A stretch of DNA of 64,000 bases from Schlesneria paludicola DSM 18645 (GCF_000255655.1 NZ_JH636434.1:2445206-2509205), one strand, 5' to 3'; shown: positions 16,049 to 25,046, numbered from the stretch's first letter. The notes: generated by a model from the letters alone, not told the origin. Numbers and translations: made by a program.

Positions 16049-17959
16049 TTATTTCAATAGGCTGCCAGACAGAAGCGGCAATCTTGCATTCAAGAGATTT
16101 CTTGATTCGAGCAGGCTGTTCGTTACAAAGCTGGCACCGGCCTTTTCAAGCTCTTCCTGATCGCGCCACGCATTTCGTTTTTGACCACACCGTCCGACGA
16201 TGATCGATAAATCCGGCGCCACTTTTCGAAGTCGCTTGCAGAGATAGCGCGAGTGTGCCAATCCTCCTGGAGGCAATGACGCAATAAACACAATCCCGGG
16301 CGGACGATTCTCGATCTCGATCATCAATTCCGAGGACAGCGTTTCGAGTGCAATGATCTGCACATCCCAACGGCATGGATCAAGAAGCTGCTTCAACATC
16401 CGCAGCGTCATCAGATCTGATTCGTCCGTCGCAGCGCAGCCCAAGATTCGCACACGAGGTTCGGCCAATTCGATGTTCGATGCGACCGTTTCGGGTGTCA
16501 CCTTTGCATCAATGCGTTCGGACAGTCCCAACGCGTTCTCAAGCTTTGACAACGACACGTCCATTCCATCGCGAACCCCCTGCTGGTCTTCCTCGCCCAA
16601 ATACCCCCGGTGTACATCCCGCTTCGTAAAATTCAGGACAGGGATCAGCATTTCGTCGTAGATTCGTTCTGGCGGAGTGGTCCGTATGCGTTTCAGAATC
16701 AAGTCGGCAGCTTCTTGATCTTCCCGCAACATCAGACGCTGGTAATAGCTGTAGTCGGCCTTTAGCGCGGGCTTATCTCCCATCAGCAAATAGAAGAACC
16801 CGAGCTGTGGAATATTCTTGCCGATGACGACCAGACAAACGGCGAAGGGGGCCGACAACACGAGTCCGACCGGCCCCCACAAGTAGAGCCAGAATGCAGC
16901 CGAAACCAGCAAGGCCGTCGGCGAGACCCCAATCGTGTGACCGAACAAGAGTGGTTCGACGACATTGTTTGTGAAGAGTTCGACAAATCCCACAAACAAA
17001 AGGACGGTGATTGGTTGGGCCCATCCGTCCGACGTGGCAAGGCTCATGGTAATTGGAAAGACGGCCCCGACCCAGGGCCCAATGTACGGCAAAAAACGCA
17101 GCACGGCGGCGACAAAACCCCAGAGCAGCGCGAACGGTACACCAAGCGCCAAGAGACCAATCGTGAGCACCAAACCGAAACCACCATTCACCAACGCGAC
17201 CATGACGATATATCGACTGATTCGTTCGGTGACGTCTTCGAGCGCTTTACTCGTGATCGCCAGTTTCGCACGTCCCGCAAGTAAGACCACACGATCTCGT
17301 AAATCCTCACGCTCTGTCAGAAAGAAGACCAGGAGCACCAGCGAGAACCCCAACGTCGCCAAGACTTCCACTGCCGACCCAACGTAGTCCGCCAAATGAA
17401 ACCAGCCGCGTTGCTCGGAACGTACAATGACGGTGTCATGATTGGTGTTTCCGGAATTGGCCTCATCCCCTTTCCCCCCCTGCTGCGAAGCGGTTTCAGA
17501 TGGACCAGCGATCTCTTTGCTGATTTCGTCGATCATCTGGCCAATCCCTTCGTTCGTGGGGCGTTCCCCCATTTGACGAAGCGTTTTGACTTTGGCTTTG
17601 ATTTTTTCCGTGTTGCGCGGAAGTTCGGTCAGCATTCCCGAGACCTGCGCTGTCACCATCCAGCCCAGCCCCATCAGAACGATGCCCGATGACCCAACCG
17701 CGAGGATCACCGCCAACAAGTGCGGGACACCACGGCGATGCAGCATCTTGACGAGCGGGTTCATCAAGAACGTGAGAAGCACAGCCAACGCAACCGGGAT
17801 CAGGACCGGACGTCCCCACTGCAGAGCGACCACGAGCACGACCGTCGTAACAGCCCCACACAGAATCACGATCGCCTGCTGCCAAAACGGAGCCCGCTGG
17901 ACGGCAGCGACGCTATTTTCGATTTCTCGTGTTTTCTGCGAATCCGTTTCCAACTGCAT
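16049..17959 (-). CDS. AI-2E/PerM family permease with extra C-terminal B12-binding-like domain
   Basis: The 636-residue protein has an AI-2E exporter core (about 25-385) with roughly eight membrane helices and the family segments VFFLTEREDLRDR, RFLPYIGPWVGA and NNVVEPLLFGHTIGVSPTALL. Many members export small molecules or act as antiporters. A long cytoplasmic extension follows. Residues about 502-636 (RVRILGCAATDESDLMTLRML, then WDVQIIALET, GIVFIASLPPGGLAHSRYLCKRLR and SIIVG) look like the Rossmann-type cobalamin-binding fold, but the cobalt-ligand DxHxxG motif is replaced by TDESD. GAAGG precedes the ATG. It appears to be a single gene. Confidence 0.85.
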   Translation of the reverse strand: MQLETDSQKTREIENSVAAVQRAPFWQQAIVILCGAVTTVVLVVALQWGRPVLIPVALAVLLTFLMNPLVKMLHRRGVPHLLAVILAVGSSGIVLMGLGWMVTAQVSGMLTELPRNTEKIKAKVKTLRQMGERPTNEGIGQMIDEISKEIAGPSETASQQGGKGDEANSGNTNHDTVIVRSEQRGWFHLADYVGSAVEVLATLGFSLVLLVFFLTEREDLRDRVVLLAGRAKLAITSKALEDVTERISRYIVMVALVNGGFGLVLTIGLLALGVPFALLWGFVAAVLRFLPYIGPWVGAVFPITMSLATSDGWAQPITVLLFVGFVELFTNNVVEPLLFGHTIGVSPTALLVSAAFWLYLWGPVGLVLSAPFAVCLVVIGKNIPQLGFFYLLMGDKPALKADYSYYQRLMLREDQEAADLILKRIRTTPPERIYDEMLIPVLNFTKRDVHRGYLGEEDQQGVRDGMDVSLSKLENALGLSERIDAKVTPETVASNIELAEPRVRILGCAATDESDLMTLRMLKQLLDPCRWDVQIIALETLSSELMIEIENRPPGIVFIASLPPGGLAHSRYLCKRLRKVAPDLSIIVGRCGQKRNAWRDQEELEKAGASFVTNSLLESRNLLNARLPLLSGSLLK

Positions 17960-18107
17960 TCGGCACCTTCTTCAACAATCGTCACCAATGGAATTGCAAC
18001 GGTCGCCGCGCACCGTGCGCGCGATATTGACCTGACTGCATCGCGCAACCGCGACGTGTTGTCTGGGACGTGAGAAACACAAAGAGGTCGCCTCGCGGGA
18101 GCCGGAT

Positions 18108-18536
18108 TTAGGGCTCAAACCGCTCCTGAACATTGTTCTCATTCAAACGGCGATTGGATGGCAATTCGCAATGATCCGAAGGATTGGTGGATTCCGCGAT
18201 TGAGCCACGTGCCTTCGGATTCGTACCCTTCGCTGGCTGTCGATTTCCACAGGCGATCAAATCATGATCCCAGAATCGTACATCGAAGTTGCGTGGCTCA
18301 ATGATCTCGGCGATCGCTCGGCCACCAAGTCCGCCAGCGGTCGCCCCCACGAGGGCCCCTACAACAGCCCACATGGGACCAATCAGTACCGCAGCCGTCG
18401 CACAGGCCGTGCTTGCACCAAGAACTCCCCCGATCACCATCCCCCATGGGTGCCCGCTCGTCACTCCGATCAGAAGATCCGTTGTCTGATCGGAGTTCGT
18501 TTCGATGATCGGCTCCATCGTTCGTTGCTCCATCAT
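18108..18536 (-). CDS. Glycine-zipper membrane protein
   Basis: The 142-residue protein has two adjacent Gly/Ala-rich hydrophobic helices (about 30-75: WGMVIGGVLGASTACATAAVLIG and WAVVGALVGATAGGLGGRAIAE) with small-residue spacing typical of glycine zippers. A polar C-terminal half follows. It lies 64 bp downstream of the DUF1328 gene on the same strand and probably shares its transcript. Glycine-zipper proteins insert in membranes and often respond to envelope stress. Function is otherwise unknown. Confidence 0.65.
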   Translation of the reverse strand: MMEQRTMEPIIETNSDQTTDLLIGVTSGHPWGMVIGGVLGASTACATAAVLIGPMWAVVGALVGATAGGLGGRAIAEIIEPRNFDVRFWDHDLIACGNRQPAKGTNPKARGSIAESTNPSDHCELPSNRRLNENNVQERFEP

Positions 18537-18600
18537 GATCCCGCTCCAATTCGCACCGGAAGGCGATGCAGGAGCATCGCCACAAGATCATCTCCGGGTG

Positions 18601-18768
18601 CTAGACCGGCGGGACACGTCGCCCAGTCAGCAACGACACCAGGAACAACACCAGAAAGACGACAAACAAGACGTGAGCAACCCAAGACGCTTCGCCAGCG
18701 ATCCCGCCAAAACCCAGAAGACCTGCAATCAACGCAATAATCAAAAACGTCAACGCCCAGTTCAACAT
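18601..18768 (-). CDS. DUF1328 small membrane protein (YtjA-like)
   Basis: The 55-residue protein has two hydrophobic helices around a Gly-rich turn: [24 protein letters not shown] and [18 protein letters not shown]. This is the full-length pattern of DUF1328. It is a widespread small stress-associated membrane protein with no known activity. ATG 18768 is preceded by GGAG at 9 nt. The longer frame upstream is leader sequence. Confidence 0.88.
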   Translation of the reverse strand: MLNWALTFLIIALIAGLLGFGGIAGEASWVAHVLFVVFLVLFLVSLLTGRRVPPV

Positions 18769-19332
18769 GATTCGTTTCTCCGATGGTTTGAGCTGGCCCG
18801 ATTGTTTGGATTTCACGTTGAAATCGACGCACTCGGAACCATTTGACGAATCACGCCTGCGAACTCGATGGCCGTCGCAAATTTCATTGACGCCGGTGAA
18901 AATCCAACGACATTGATCAGCGATCACCCAACTGTCCACGAGGTTCTTGACTCGTGGAGGGCCTTAACGCAAACGGAATGCCAAAGTGGAATCAAACAGG
19001 AGAATGCGCGTTCTCCCGCGTTGCTGCGAACCGAAATTGACACGGCAAAGACGTTGCGACGAGCCGGTCAGCGCCCCTAAGGATGAAGCTCCCGCTCCTG
19101 TCGGGACAGCGTGGCTGTGCCGCGATCACGATTCACATGAATTGAGCACCTCGACCACACTCGCGTAAGCGTTCCAGACGAGCATCCGATTGAGAACTGA
19201 CGTTCTTTGCCGGATCGCCTGAACGGCAAACCTCCAGATTGCTATTCTGGAGCGCAACCCATTTCGTGCCGCCCACCAAATTGCTTGGCCGATCACAGGT
19301 CAGGGAGGGGCTCGTGTTCCCGCGGCAAAGGA
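18769..19332. other. Divergent intergenic region
   Basis: About 560 bp lies between the DUF1328 gene and the short ORF before the protease. A 70-residue frame (18868-19080, plus) is present but has no family match or ribosome site. A 7-bp inverted repeat around a 7-nt loop (CTCCAGA/TCTGGAG, 19232-19252) is the only other structure noted. Confidence 0.4.
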
Positions 19333-19449
19333 ATGGATTTGATTGATTCAGTGGCACGCGAGCTGCATTTGAAAGGCAAAACGCTGGCGTGTAGGGACAT
19401 CCAGCGTATTTTAGGGCCAATCAGGGCGACACCGCCCCGACAGGAGTAA
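19333..19449 (+). CDS. Short ORF (38 residues) just before the protease gene
   Basis: ATG 19333 opens a 38-residue frame (MDLIDSVARELHLKGK, then TLACRDIQRILGPIR) with an amphipathic helical look. It ends in TAA five bases before the protease ATG, and its stop lies inside the protease ribosome site (GGAGTAACCG). It may be a small protein or a coupling leader peptide. No family was recognised. Confidence 0.38.
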   Translation: MDLIDSVARELHLKGKTLACRDIQRILGPIRATPPRQE

Positions 19450-19454
19450 CCGCC

Positions 19455-20255
19455 ATGCAATCGGAAGATCTTTTTATTCGTGCGGTCCGCGTCGAAACGT
19501 GGAAGAACGACGCCCGCTGCACGAACGCTTCAGGCTTCTTCTACCTCGATTCCGGGTTTCTTTACTTAATCACGAATCGTCATGTCGTGAAAGACGAAGC
19601 GGCGGGGCACGAACCAGACGAACTTCGCATTCTCGTTCATACGAATTCCGCAGATCTGACCGCGAATGAAACCATCGTGATTCCGCTCTACCAAGACGGC
19701 GTAATGCAGTGGCGTGAACACCCCGAACACGGTTCGAAAGTCGATGTCGTCGCGGTTTCGATCACCGACCCGACAATGCTCAGCCAACATCATATCGACG
19801 CCTTTCGACCGTCCGATGTGCTCAGCGAAGACCAAACGCTGCCGCCGGGGCAATCCGTATTGATTGTGGGATTTCCATTGGGATTTAATGACACGTACCA
19901 CAACTTGCCAATCATTCGGCAGGCCGTCGTCGCCACCGATTTCTCGCACCCGTTTAAAGGCGAGCCCTATTTTCTGACAGATGCTCGCATGCATCGCGGA
20001 ACAAGCGGCGCTCCGGTCGTGGCGCGTATCAAACGCCCCACAGACGTCGCTGGCCAATTCGAAGAACGGTGGTGCTTGTTGGGCATCCATTCAGCGGCGC
20101 TCGACGTCTCGGATCGTGATCCTCTCCAAGATGATCGACTTGGCCTGAACTGTGCCTGGTACGCGCGGCTGATCGCAGAGATGGTTCACGCCGATACGGA
20201 ACCACTCGTCGCAAGTTCGATGACAAAACCGAATGGCTCCAACGGAGTCACATGA
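19455..20255 (+). CDS. Trypsin-like serine protease domain protein
   Basis: The 266-residue protein has the chymotrypsin-fold triad in order. His lies in ITNRHVVK (about residue 43), Asp in SKVDVVAVSI (about 98) and Ser in HRGTSGAPVV (about 186). The oxyanion loop GTSGAP and the strand VLIVGFPLGF support a DegP/trypsin-like catalytic domain. There is no PDZ domain, signal peptide or membrane helix, so it is probably cytoplasmic or uses a non-classical route. GGAG precedes the ATG. It stands among stress genes and may degrade damaged proteins or signal by proteolysis; the substrate is unknown. Confidence 0.82.
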   Translation: MQSEDLFIRAVRVETWKNDARCTNASGFFYLDSGFLYLITNRHVVKDEAAGHEPDELRILVHTNSADLTANETIVIPLYQDGVMQWREHPEHGSKVDVVAVSITDPTMLSQHHIDAFRPSDVLSEDQTLPPGQSVLIVGFPLGFNDTYHNLPIIRQAVVATDFSHPFKGEPYFLTDARMHRGTSGAPVVARIKRPTDVAGQFEERWCLLGIHSAALDVSDRDPLQDDRLGLNCAWYARLIAEMVHADTEPLVASSMTKPNGSNGVT

Positions 20256-20380
20256 CGGTCGATATTGTCCCGCGCGGAATCACACGAATTCGAACAGGCC
20301 TCACTGAAGGACCGACGATTCTCAGGGCCACGAAGAAGAGGACGACCCCCTGTCCGGACTTCCCTGACGAGGCCCGTTTT

Positions 20381-20396
20381 TGGCACGCGATATGCA
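20381..20396 (+). promoter_or_regulatory. Sigma-54 promoter of the YflT-like gene
   Basis: TGGCACGCGATATGCA matches TGGCACG-N4-TTGCA at all but one position, with exact spacing. It is the best -24/-12 match in the window. It implies a 5' leader of about 150 nt before ATG 20555. Confidence 0.7.
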
Positions 20397-20554
20397 TAAC
20401 CCCCCCTGACATTTGCGATACGCGGTGACGAACAACCTTGCTGGTGATCGGCAACTTGCGGTCGGCTTGCATCCGTGCAGCGCATTCTATGTTGACTCGT
20501 TCGTACCATCGGGTCCTCACGCAGGGGACGCGGAAGCGGACAGGGGGAAGAGAT

Positions 20555-21178
20555 ATGACTCAGCCACAAGCACACAAAACGGTCGTCGGTGTCTTTCGAA
20601 ATCGATGGTCCGCCGATGACTGTTTTAGCGCCCTAATGCGACGCGGTTACTTATCGAGCGACATCAACATCATGATGTCCGATCAGACACGATCGCGCGA
20701 GTATCCTTGGGAAGACGACGATCCTCCGTTCTCGGTTGCCAGCGCGCCGATCGATGTCGACGAGACTTCGGGCGTCGCAGCTCCGGTGCGAGTTGAGCCA
20801 CGAATTCATGGAACTTCGGCGGGGAACATGGCTGCCGAAGGCGTTGGCGTCGGCGGCAGCATTGGGACCATGGTTGGCGCAACGCTCGCGGCGATCGCAG
20901 CCGTTGGCACAGCACTTGTGATCCCGGGCCTCAATTTGATCGTCGCCGGACCAGTCCTTGCCGCCTTGGCAGGTGGTGGAGCGGGCGCTGTCACAGGCGG
21001 CCTCGTTGGTGGAATGGTCGGACTGGGCATCCCGAAACAAGATGCCGAGGTCTATAACAAAGCGTTGCTTGAGGGCGGAGTTGTGATGGGAGTTCGCACA
21101 GAGGCTGGCGACGCCGATGATATTCACGAACTGATGATCGCGCACGCGGGAGAGCAAGTGACCATCAGTCACGGCTAG
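20555..21178 (+). CDS. YflT/GsiB-type general stress domain plus glycine-zipper protein
   Basis: The 207-residue protein has an N-terminal alpha/beta domain (about 8-45: TVVGVFRNRWSADDCFSALMRRGYLSSDINIMM) resembling the heat-induced stress domain YflT (PF11181). A polar linker follows, then a Gly/Ala-rich membrane region (about 95-165, with GVGGSIGTMVGATLAAIAAVGTAL and GGGAGAVTGGLVGGMVG). A C-terminal segment with GGVVMGVRT resembles a second half of the stress domain. GGGGGAAG precedes ATG 20555. It is a single gene with its own sigma-54 promoter and terminator. Confidence 0.75.
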   Translation: MTQPQAHKTVVGVFRNRWSADDCFSALMRRGYLSSDINIMMSDQTRSREYPWEDDDPPFSVASAPIDVDETSGVAAPVRVEPRIHGTSAGNMAAEGVGVGGSIGTMVGATLAAIAAVGTALVIPGLNLIVAGPVLAALAGGGAGAVTGGLVGGMVGLGIPKQDAEVYNKALLEGGVVMGVRTEAGDADDIHELMIAHAGEQVTISHG

Positions 21179-21201
21179 TTGACAGCATCCATGTGATTTT
21201 C

Positions 21202-21235
21202 ACGCCGTCATGTCACTCACATCACATGACGGCGT
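21202..21235 (+). terminator. Hairpin after YflT-like gene
   Basis: Perfect 12-bp arms (21202-21213 and 21224-21235) enclose a 10-nt loop, followed by TGTTGTT. Confidence 0.65.
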
Positions 21236-21384
21236 TGTTGTTCCCAGTTGGTCCAAGATTCGCGGTGACGTTCTGCCCCGGCCCGGGGGCAAGAATCAAA
21301 GTCCATTGGCTCACGAACTTTCACATCAACGATTGAGTGTTTCGTGCCAAACCTCATTCCACCCTTTTTTGAAGGAGCATCACA

Positions 21385-21759
21385 ATGTCTTCAGCAAATA
21401 TGACCATGGAAAACGGCGATGCTGCCCGCCCCGCCATTGAGGTGCGTCGAGAGCACCAGATTGATCGACAACGCGACAATGTCCTGGATCGATCAGTCCT
21501 GTTGGAGCCACAACCGGATTCCTGGAAAGTTGTGGCCTCGGGCACTGTCGTTCCCCTGGGACTGGCTGTTGCGGCAGCCGTCACCACTTACTTGTCCAAC
21601 GATCAACGAGTCTCAATGACGTCTTGGATTGCAGTGGCCATCGTGGGAACCGCATCGGTTGTTTCTGCGGCGTCCGTTTCCCGTCGTCGCGTCGTCACAG
21701 TCGAACGCGACAATCATGTCGACAACTCCATAATGAGAGACGCAAACCGGCATCGATAA
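21385..21759 (+). CDS. Hypothetical membrane protein, 124 residues
   Basis: A polar, charged N-terminus (1-45) precedes two hydrophobic helices (about 47-70, VVASGTVVPLGLAVAAAVTTYL, and 77-97, SWIAVAIVGTASVVSAASV). A short basic tail follows. No family was recognised. GAAGGAG lies upstream. It is a single gene ending in a strong hairpin. A weak -24/-12 candidate (TGGTCCA-N4-TCGC, 21249-21264) lies 121 bp upstream. Confidence 0.65.
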   Translation: MSSANMTMENGDAARPAIEVRREHQIDRQRDNVLDRSVLLEPQPDSWKVVASGTVVPLGLAVAAAVTTYLSNDQRVSMTSWIAVAIVGTASVVSAASVSRRRVVTVERDNHVDNSIMRDANRHR

Positions 21760-21811
21760 TTCGTTGACGGCATGGCCCTCTCTCAGGGATCCATGACAAA
21801 CGAAGACGAGT

Positions 21812-21861
21812 GAAATCGAAAAGGCCCTCATGCACGATCGCACGAGGGCCTTTTCGATTTC
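21812..21861 (+). terminator. Long hairpin terminator
   Basis: Perfect 18-bp arms (21812-21829 and 21844-21861) include AAAAGGCCCTC and GAGGGCCTTTT. The inner loop carries a further short TGC/GCA pairing. It lies 50 bp past the hypothetical membrane protein gene. Confidence 0.75.
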
Positions 21862-22014
21862 GAGTTGGGAGATGTCCCCTCAAACGTCGATGCGAACGCT
21901 GGGCAATCACGTGGAGCTTCGTTGCCGACCAGCGTTTCAACTGAAATTGCCAATCACGTTTGAAATACTTGGCAAATGTGCCCTTTCCAGCTCAAAAAAC
22001 GATGCAGAAGGTCG

Positions 22015-22030
22015 CGGTATACGGTTTGCG
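22015..22030 (+). promoter_or_regulatory. Weak sigma-54 promoter candidate
   Basis: CGGTATACGGTTTGCG keeps GG, A, Y, R and a perfect TTGC with exact spacing but misses TGGC. It lies 66 bp upstream of the small membrane protein gene. Confidence 0.3.
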
Positions 22031-22095
22031 TAAAGAGTTTTGAAACGTTCCGAATGTGGAACTCGAAACCCAATCGCAATCTCAAGGAACCCATC

Positions 22096-22221
22096 ATGAT
22101 GACGCTATCGATTCCTCTCGTACTGGCCGCCGCGGAATACTCACTGATTTACCTGCTGCTTGGCGGAGGCTTCTTCGGGGCGATTGTCATCTTCTTCGTC
22201 GCAAAAATGCTGGGCAGATAG
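22096..22221 (+). CDS. Small single-pass membrane protein, 41 residues
   Basis: ATG 22096 follows CAAGGAA. The product is almost entirely hydrophobic: a short helix SIPLVLAAAEYSLIYLLL, a GGG turn and a second stretch AIVIFFVAKMLG. It is too short for two confident spans. No family was recognised. The ribosome site and clean membrane profile support a real small gene in the stress island. Confidence 0.55.
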   Translation: MMTLSIPLVLAAAEYSLIYLLLGGGFFGAIVIFFVAKMLGR

Positions 22222-22341
22222 TCGCGGTTCAGGTCCGCTCACACACCGGACCAAATCGTCGGCAATACAGATAGGACTCACGATTTCGATTGCTGTCGAT
22301 CAACCTGACATTGAAGCAGTAACGATGATGGCAAATCATTG

Positions 22342-22372
22342 AACGCGGCCATTCTCTGCGAATGGCCGCGTT
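22342..22372. terminator. Bidirectional hairpin between convergent genes
   Basis: Perfect 13-bp arms (22342-22354 and 22360-22372) enclose a 5-nt loop. It lies between the small membrane protein gene and the 3' end of the ABC transporter gene, so it could serve both. Confidence 0.65.
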
Positions 22373-22400
22373 TGCGTTCTTTGGCGATCGAATTTCTGGA

Positions 22401-24245
22401 CTACACAGCAGAAACGACCACATCGGACGAATGAGTTTCTCCTGACGCGACAAGTTCAGCGAAGAGACCTCCCATCTCGACAAGTTCTTGATAAGTGCCC
22501 TCTTCAGCAATCCGACCGCCATCAAAAACGAGGATGCGATCGCAATCTTTGAGGGTACTCAATCGGTGCGCAATGATGATCGTGGTTCGCGAACGTTCGG
22601 TCACTCCAAGGGAGTGCTGCACCGCGCGCTCGCTGATGTTATCGAGAGCACTCGTGGCTTCATCGAGAATCAGGATTGGTGCGTTCTTCAACAGAACACG
22701 GGCGATCGCCAACCGCTGCCGCTGACCACCGGAAATGTTCTGTCCGCGTTCCAGAACCAGGGTGTCGTAACCATTCGGCATCTGTTCGATTTCCTCGTCC
22801 AGATGAGCCAGTTGCGCTGCATGGCGAACCTGCTCCTCCGTGACCACTCCATTTCCATAGGCGATGTTCTCGCGAATCGAGCCCGAGAACACGAATGGGT
22901 TTTGACCAACATAGGAAACGAATCGCGCCAAATCCTCACAATGAAATTGCTCGAGAGAGACTCCACTGATCCAGACCTGCCCTGCCGTGGGATGAACCAA
23001 TCGCAGTAGGACTTTGATCCAAGTCGATTTCCCCGCCCCTGATGCCCCCGCGACTCCGATCGTCTGACCCGGTTCAATCCGCAGCGAAACATTGTTGAGC
23101 CCGCGTTTCAACCTGCCGTCGGTCGTCCCGTAATCCAGCGTCAGGTCCTCAATCACAATCGCAGGCTTGTCGCGATCAAGTGCGGCGATCGAATTCTTAT
23201 CGACCATGAACACGGGATCGACGGGTTGATGAAGCATCTCGAGTAGCTCTCTGACGCGCAGACTCGCTTCATGCCCCTCATCAACGACGCGGTGAATTTC
23301 ATTTAACGGGGTCATCACGTTCAGAAACAAAACCGAGAACGTCAGGATATCGCCGAAGCTGATCTTTTGATTCACCGCCAGATAGGTTGCCAAGCTCAGA
23401 ACCAGCACATGGAACAGACCTTCATTGAGCGACTTGGCGCAGCCGAATAGCGACATTTGAAAGTGATGATGAACTTCGCGTTTACGCCGACGCGCCGTCG
23501 CACGCGACAGTCGTTCCACCTCCAGATGAAACGTGTTGGCGACGCGGATATATTCGGTTCCATTCAACTGCTCGACGACGATCCCATCGATCTCTTCGCA
23601 GTCACGCATTAGATCCAGCCTCACTCCCTTTTGTGACGCCAGTTGCATCAGCGTTAACCAGACCGCCAGCGGTATGACGCCCAGCATTACGGCCCCCAAG
23701 ATCGGCTGTTTCGTCACCGCGGCCAGCAGCGCGAACAGGCCTGTCATCAAGGCGGGCAAACAGTCGAGAAACATCAGGCGCGTAAAACGAACGAGACCGT
23801 CAACGCTACGAAAAATCTTCCCGTGCAGCGCGCCGACCTTATCCTGCGACAACGCGCCCAGATCGGTTTTGAGCATGTGCTCCACGAGGCGCAACTGCAT
23901 GTCCCGATTCAGCGACGTACAACTACTTTCAACCAGATAGCGACGATAGACGTTGATCACTTCTCGAAAGAAATAGATCGCAGAGATCGAACCGAGAATC
24001 CAGAACGCTTGAAGGTACAGCGTCTCACGCGACAGCCCTTCGTTGATCCCCATTTGAATTCGATCGATCAATCCGCCAAGTAACAATGCGACGCCTGTGT
24101 TACCAGCACTCGTAGCCACCATCAGTAAGGTCGCGCCCGCCAAGGCAAGTTTTCGGCGGCGATTGATGAGCCGTAAGACCGAGTATCCTCGCTTGACGAT
24201 CATTCGAAGCTCACGCCACGAACTCCTCGCTTCAGGTTTGCGCAT
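22401..24245 (-). CDS. ABC transporter, fused permease and ATPase (exporter type)
   Basis: The 614-residue protein has a six-helix ABC exporter membrane domain (about 35-310). The nucleotide-binding domain (about 365-600) has Walker A GASGAGKST, Q-loop VGQNPFVF, signature ISGGQRQRL, Walker B ILILDEATSALD and switch His in IIAHRLST. It should work as a homodimer or half-transporter heterodimer exporting lipid, peptide or drug substrates; the substrate cannot be told. No partner half-transporter is adjacent. A GAGAAGAG stretch precedes the ATG. Confidence 0.93.
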   Translation of the reverse strand: MRKPEARSSWRELRMIVKRGYSVLRLINRRRKLALAGATLLMVATSAGNTGVALLLGGLIDRIQMGINEGLSRETLYLQAFWILGSISAIYFFREVINVYRRYLVESSCTSLNRDMQLRLVEHMLKTDLGALSQDKVGALHGKIFRSVDGLVRFTRLMFLDCLPALMTGLFALLAAVTKQPILGAVMLGVIPLAVWLTLMQLASQKGVRLDLMRDCEEIDGIVVEQLNGTEYIRVANTFHLEVERLSRATARRRKREVHHHFQMSLFGCAKSLNEGLFHVLVLSLATYLAVNQKISFGDILTFSVLFLNVMTPLNEIHRVVDEGHEASLRVRELLEMLHQPVDPVFMVDKNSIAALDRDKPAIVIEDLTLDYGTTDGRLKRGLNNVSLRIEPGQTIGVAGASGAGKSTWIKVLLRLVHPTAGQVWISGVSLEQFHCEDLARFVSYVGQNPFVFSGSIRENIAYGNGVVTEEQVRHAAQLAHLDEEIEQMPNGYDTLVLERGQNISGGQRQRLAIARVLLKNAPILILDEATSALDNISERAVQHSLGVTERSRTTIIIAHRLSTLKDCDRILVFDGGRIAEEGTYQELVEMGGLFAELVASGETHSSDVVVSAV

Positions 24246-24595
24246 ACTGCGTCTCTTCTCTTTTTTTAATGACTTAATGGCTCGACTGAAGGATGTGCGA
24301 GGCGACGGAGGATGCGGCCACGCAAGCGATATGCCAGTCCAATGACACGCTGGATTTATCAGTCGGCACTGCGGTCTCTGACGAAAGGTGGTCGATCCTC
24401 AACCAGGCCGATCTGCTTTCGCGCGAATTTCGCCGATGGGCCCTTTGCAATCGCTGCTCCAAACGCGACGGAATTCTTGTGTTGATATGACTTTTCGCAA
24501 AACTTCCGCGTTTCGACGCCTTTGGCACATGGTTCGCCTTATGGCTTTTTGGCAAAGAACCACATCGCCGACAAATCTCACGAAGGAGTAACCGA
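24246..24595. other. Intergenic with sigma-54 promoter
   Basis: About 350 bp between the divergent ABC transporter and the 63-residue gene. The -24/-12 element at 24523-24538 is the only feature seen. Frames on both strands here lack family character. Confidence 0.45.
24523..24538 (+). promoter_or_regulatory. Sigma-54 promoter of the 63-residue protein gene
   Basis: TGGCACATGGTTCGCC gives a perfect TGGCACR half, then T-x-GC at the exact spacing. Transcription would start near 24550, about 46 nt before ATG 24596. Confidence 0.6.
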
Positions 24596-24787
24596 ATGCG
24601 AACTCTCAGCGATCGTCAGAAGAATTCCCAAATCAGCCTGTCCGTCGAGACCGCCGAGATTCGTGGTGACGAAATCTTGATTTCCGATGTTCGCAGTCAC
24701 GTGAAGCCAGCTGAACTGGTCGAACGTAAATTGCAGATGGCATTACAATGCATGCGAGTTCGAGACTATCCACTCGCATCGAACTAA
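24596..24787 (+). CDS. Hypothetical 63-residue protein
   Basis: The small hydrophilic protein has a beta-like middle (ISLSVETAEIRGDEILISDV) and a C-terminal helix (PAELVERKLQMALQCMRVRDY). No family was recognised. The strong ribosome site GAAGGAG 8 nt upstream and the sigma-54 promoter argue that it is expressed. A hairpin follows. Confidence 0.65.
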   Translation: MRTLSDRQKNSQISLSVETAEIRGDEILISDVRSHVKPAELVERKLQMALQCMRVRDYPLASN

Positions 24788-24795
24788 CCAATAGT

Positions 24796-24828
24796 CCCAA
24801 TGCCCTCCGTTCTTATCGAACGGTTGGG
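24796..24828 (+). terminator. Imperfect hairpin after the 63-residue gene
   Basis: CCGTTC and GAACGG (24807-24812 and 24818-24823) form a 6-bp stem, extended by CCCAA/TTGGG across a 6-nt one-sided bulge. It begins 8 nt after the stop. Confidence 0.35.
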
Positions 24829-24908
24829 CTTCGCCTGATCTGCTTGAGCACAACTCGCGGCTTCAGTTGAGCAATCGCACCGAACTTGAGTTCCGCGCAC
24901 ATCCGCGA

Positions 24909-25046
24909 ATGGTGACTCGTTCCTTTCTCGACGCTTTGTTGAATTGCATTAATCGTCACTTCCACGAAGAAGGACGCATCAGGAGCGAAATGATTGGACA
25001 GCTCATCAACGACGTGCGCTACAAACTTGCGAGTTTGAACAGTTGA
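24909..25046 (+). CDS. Possible small protein, 45 or more residues
   Basis: An open frame running from an upstream TAG near 24793 to TGA at 25044 encodes an amphipathic tail: MVTRSFLDALLNCINRHF, then RIRSEMIGQLINDVRYKL. The composition looks like real protein. The start is uncertain: ATG 24909 has no ribosome site, and TTG 24867 is an alternative. No family was recognised. It precedes the 25157 gene by 110 bp and may be co-transcribed. Confidence 0.33.
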   Translation: MVTRSFLDALLNCINRHFHEEGRIRSEMIGQLINDVRYKLASLNS

